7,195 nucleotides of DNA from Gammaproteobacteria bacterium (GTDB lineage: Bacteria > Pseudomonadota > Gammaproteobacteria > Chromatiales > Chromatiaceae): contig JAUXDV010000099.1 in NCBI GenBank assembly GCA_030620735.1, positions 1 through 7,195 on the forward strand, in the 5' to 3' direction. Position 1 is the first letter of the stretch; the number at the start of each line of letters is the position of its first letter. The translations under genes were made by a program, and so were the position numbers. The notes under the pieces were generated by a model that was not told where the DNA came from, did no database searches, and saw only the letters and a program-made list of their open reading frames with translations. Of this stretch, positions 5,399-7,195 are shown piece by piece.

Positions 5399-6091
5399 CT
5401 CATTATGACATTGCGTGCATGAAAGATTTGTTCTTTTCGCCTGGACATTCATACATAGCTTGACTGAATCACTGACCAGCAATTTCCTTTTTGTCATGCC
5501 AAAATCTGCACGACTGATAGGCACGGTCATCTTGATCAGAATGGTGTCGCTATTGCCGACCTTGCTTCCCTTGACATCACTCAACTTCACATTGAACGTA
5601 ACCGGCCTGGTGACTCCATGAAGAGTAAGATTCCCTTTCACAACACCTGAAGTTCCGATCAACCACTCAAATCCGGTGCTGACAAATAGAATTTCGGGAT
5701 AATGCTCGACATCAATAAAGGTTCCACTTTTGATCACTTTTTCAACCAGTGCATTTGAGGCTGACACGCTATCGACATCGATAGAGAGCAACGCCTGGCC
5801 ACGGTTTTCAATGCCGGACTGCATGGCGATACCACCCTCGATATCCTTGAACCTCCCCTCCACATGACTGAACTTGCTGTCAATACAGAATTTCACCTCG
5901 GAAGTTGCAGATTGAACACGATATAAGTAGCCTTTTTTTGCTGCATGAAGCATGGTGTCAAGCACGGACTGCTTGACTTTGCCATTAAGGAAAGGCGTGC
6001 AGAATCTATCTGCGGCTGCAATATTTGCAAACCCGCTGACCAGCAACAGAGTTGCCAGTAACAAGCGTCCAACAAAATTTCCAGTATTCAT
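5396..6091 (-). CDS. YceI-family periplasmic protein with a C-terminal CxxCH motif
   Basis: YceI proteins are periplasmic lipocalin-like barrels that bind polyisoprenoid or amide lipids. From the ATG at 6089-6091, chosen for the AGGGG six bases ahead, the product has 231 residues. It has a signal peptide (core about 8-22, likely cut after IAAA at 27), a ~28-residue N-terminal insert, and a YceI domain from about residue 56. Family motifs are YLYRVQSATSEVKF, HVEGRFKDIEGGI, FIDVEHYPEILFVS, GNLTLHGVTRPVTF and ISRADFGM. The chain ends CTQCHNE, where CTQCH (225-229) is a classical c-type heme attachment motif two residues from the terminus. Further cysteines are at 31, 69 and 213. A longer start at 6124 is open but would place a TATAAT box just before it. 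Heme binding is inferred from the motif alone. Confidence 0.88.
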   Translation of the reverse strand: MNTGNFVGRLLLATLLLVSGFANIAAADRFCTPFLNGKVKQSVLDTMLHAAKKGYLYRVQSATSEVKFCIDSKFSHVEGRFKDIEGGIAMQSGIENRGQALLSIDVDSVSASNALVEKVIKSGTFIDVEHYPEILFVSTGFEWLIGTSGVVKGNLTLHGVTRPVTFNVKLSDVKGSKVGNSDTILIKMTVPISRADFGMTKRKLLVSDSVKLCMNVQAKRTNLSCTQCHNE

Positions 6092-6128
6092 GCATAACCC
6101 CTGACATAAAGCATCTGGAGACATATTA

Positions 6129-6134
6129 ATTATA
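6129..6134 (-). promoter_or_regulatory. Candidate -10 box of the YceI-family gene
   Basis: The minus strand reads GGAGAGTATAATTAATATG, with a perfect TATAAT about 38 bp ahead of the chosen start codon at 6091. No convincing -35 hexamer is spaced at 16-18 bp; TTGAGG lies 20 bp upstream. If used, transcription would begin near 6122, which supports the ATG at 6091 rather than the one at 6124. Confidence 0.35.
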
Positions 6135-6357
6135 CTCTCCTGGAAATGTCATGACCTCAAAATGACAGGGTCTGTCTCCAGAAGACCGCGCCCCCGATAC
6201 CCGTCCCGAACTATACTCCTCCGGCTTATCCACCGTCTCCTGACAATATGCTGAATAGTTACCCCCAGACTTTGATCTCTTTCATATCAATATTGCTATT
6301 CCGCCAAAGGATTATCCAAAAAAGTGGGCACAGGTATTATATTCAATCTTCTCCTGT
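6135..6357. other. Intergenic region without a recognisable gene
   Basis: This ~220-bp stretch separates the ArsR-rhodanese gene from the YceI-family gene, both on the minus strand. It contains a short inverted repeat (GGTCT near 6170 and AGACC near 6183) and AT-rich sequence around 6260-6350. No convincing coding frame, RNA gene or terminator with a U-tract is visible. Confidence 0.5.
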
Positions 6358-7020
6358 TCAAGAAGTCTCAACCGGCAATCCTTCCAGCCGCCACTCGGGA
6401 AGCCCTCCATGCAGACGGCTGGCCGTCATCCCCTTGTCACGCAGTCTGCAGACGGCATCAAAGGCCAGCACACAATGTGGACCACGGCAGTAAGCGACAA
6501 TCTCCCGCGATGGGTCGAGCTCATGCAGATGCTTCTCCAACTCCGCCAGGGGGATATTGATGGCGCCGGGCAGATGCCCTGCCGCATACTCCTCCGGCGG
6601 GCGCACATCCAGTACGGTCACCAGGCCGTCCCGCACCCTCTGCAGCAGTTGCGCCGCAGGCACAGGTTCAAGGTTGTCTTTCACCTTGAGATAGTCATCG
6701 ACAAGACGATCCACGTCGGCCAGGCGCCGCTCCGCCACATCTCTGAGAGTGCCGAGCAGGGCCGACACATCCGCACCGCTCAAACGGTAAAATACCTTGT
6801 GACCCTGCTTGCGGTTGGCGACCAGGCCAGCCTGCCTGAGCTGCTGCAGATGCTGGGAGGTATTGGCAACCGTGAGACCAGAGACCTGCGCCAGGGCTTC
6901 GACGCTGCGCTCTCCCTGGTCCAGGAACTCCAGCAGTTCCAGCCGGTAGCCGCTGCTCATCGCCTTGGCGACACGCGCAAACTGGTTGAAGAGATCATGT
7001 TTGAAATTCTGCGTTGACAT
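6358..7020 (-). CDS. ArsR-family transcriptional regulator fused to a rhodanese domain
   Basis: The 220-residue protein joins two domains. Residues about 10-95 form an ArsR/SmtB winged helix, with the recognition-helix region VANTSQHLQQLRQAGLV (51-67) and the wing NRKQGHKVFYRL (69-80). A helical linker follows (about 95-118). Residues about 122-217 are a rhodanese domain with VLDVRPPEEYAAGHLPGAINIPL and the active-site loop CRGPHC (178-183), whose Cys178 would carry a persulfide. The C-terminal HGGLPEWRLEGLPV is also typical. Fusions like this are known as regulators that probably sense sulfur species or redox state through the rhodanese cysteine; no conserved metal-binding ArsR cysteine pair is seen in the HTH domain. 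The gene is divergent from the one at 7108, with a candidate operator between them. The ATG has no strong Shine-Dalgarno sequence. Confidence 0.93.
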   Translation of the reverse strand: MSTQNFKHDLFNQFARVAKAMSSGYRLELLEFLDQGERSVEALAQVSGLTVANTSQHLQQLRQAGLVANRKQGHKVFYRLSGADVSALLGTLRDVAERRLADVDRLVDDYLKVKDNLEPVPAAQLLQRVRDGLVTVLDVRPPEEYAAGHLPGAINIPLAELEKHLHELDPSREIVAYCRGPHCVLAFDAVCRLRDKGMTASRLHGGLPEWRLEGLPVETS

Positions 7021-7048
7021 ATCGGTAGGCCCGGCTATACTTCAATTA

Positions 7049-7066
7049 TTCAAGAGATCTATTGAA
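7049..7066. promoter_or_regulatory. Candidate operator for the ArsR-rhodanese regulator
   Basis: The 18-bp sequence TTCAAGAGATCTATTGAA is a palindrome in eight of nine base pairs, with outer arms TTCAA and TTGAA, the form expected for an ArsR-family dimer. It sits in the 87-bp gap between the divergent regulator gene and the gene at 7108. A further TTCAA at 7041-7045 may extend the site. The right arm overlaps TTGAAC (7062-7067), which with GATTAT (7084-7089), 16 bp apart, is a plausible promoter for the rightward gene, so binding there would block it. Binding is inferred. Confidence 0.5.
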
Positions 7067-7107
7067 CTTATTAAATCTGCATTGATTATAGCAGAGGAAA
7101 TCAGATT

Positions 7108-7195
7108 ATGAACTGGAACGACTGGATTCTCGGCAATGAAGCACCCATCCGCTTGAGTTTCTTTTTCGGCGTCTTCGCCATCATGGCCGTATGGG
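7108..7195 (+). CDS. Membrane protein, probable sterol desaturase/fatty acid hydroxylase family (3' truncated)
   Basis: Only the first 29 codons are present before the right edge. The ATG at 7108 is preceded by AGAGGAAA seven bases away, a good ribosome-binding site. The visible peptide begins MNWNDWILGNEAPIRLS and then enters a hydrophobic segment, FFFGVFAIMAVW, at the start of a first membrane helix. The NEAxIRLxFFxGVFAxMAxWE opening resembles the N-terminus of bacterial sterol desaturase-type di-iron membrane oxygenases, but the diagnostic histidine clusters lie outside the window. Divergence from the ArsR-rhodanese gene suggests control by it. The gene is certain enough; the family call is tentative. 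Confidence 0.6.
   Translation, partial: MNWNDWILGNEAPIRLSFFFGVFAIMAVW

Noticed and set aside
6092..6124. Start of the YceI-family protein at the upstream ATG (6124)
   Set aside because: The Shine-Dalgarno-like AGGAGA is about 12 bases away, a TATAAT box lies immediately upstream, and the added residues precede a normal signal peptide.
6160..6190. GACAGGGTCTGTCTCC-like sequence as a REP or insertion-sequence end
   Set aside because: It loosely resembles REP-type elements, but no second arm or partner element is visible in the window.
6409..7017. 202-residue plus-strand frame opposite the ArsR-rhodanese gene
   Set aside because: It is the antisense shadow of a gene with two recognisable domains; its translation is Gln/His/Arg-rich and matches nothing known.
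1..7195. CRISPR array, tRNA or rRNA gene, or prophage
   Set aside because: No regularly spaced repeats, cloverleaf-like sequence, rRNA signature or phage structural gene was seen on either strand.

Overview
The window looks like chromosomal DNA of a gammaproteobacterium, quite possibly from a sulfur-oxidizing or environmental lineage. The grounds are the mlaFEDCB gene order, a GreB-type (not only GreA-type) cleavage factor, an ArsR-rhodanese fusion, and dispersed repeats of kinds common in environmental Proteobacteria. The assignment rests on protein recognition only and no species can be named.

Layout from left to right. (1) 2-610 (+) is the C-terminal part of a class III nucleotide cyclase, cut by the left edge. 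(2) 611-856 is a non-coding gap between convergent genes; it holds a ~161-bp MITE-like element with perfect 12-bp terminal inverted repeats and a separate triple 9-nt repeat. (3) 857-3831 (-) is a compact, translationally coupled mlaF-mlaE-mlaD-mlaC-mlaB operon for phospholipid transport between the outer and inner membranes. (4) 3832-4008 is a divergent intergenic region with a TATAAT box and a stem-loop repeat in the presumed mla leader. (5) 4009-5348 (+) is a three-gene cluster: a secreted EndoU-like ribonuclease, a small acidic protein overlapping it by ATGA, and greB. (6) 5396-6091 (-) is a periplasmic YceI-family protein with an unusual C-terminal CxxCH heme-attachment motif. (7) 6358-7020 (-) is an ArsR-family repressor fused to a rhodanese domain. 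It is divergent from (8) the first 29 codons (7108-7195, +) of a membrane protein that resembles the sterol desaturase/fatty acid hydroxylase family. An 18-bp near-palindrome lies between them and is a candidate operator.

Much of the window concerns the envelope: Mla moves phospholipids, YceI proteins bind isoprenoid-type lipids, and the right-edge gene probably encodes a lipid-modifying membrane enzyme controlled by a sulfur-responsive regulator. The most interesting locus is the EndoU-like gene with its overlapping small partner. It has its own signal peptide and no polymorphic-toxin delivery domain, and it sits in a cluster with the transcription factor gene greB. The second most interesting is the YceI protein that ends in CTQCH.
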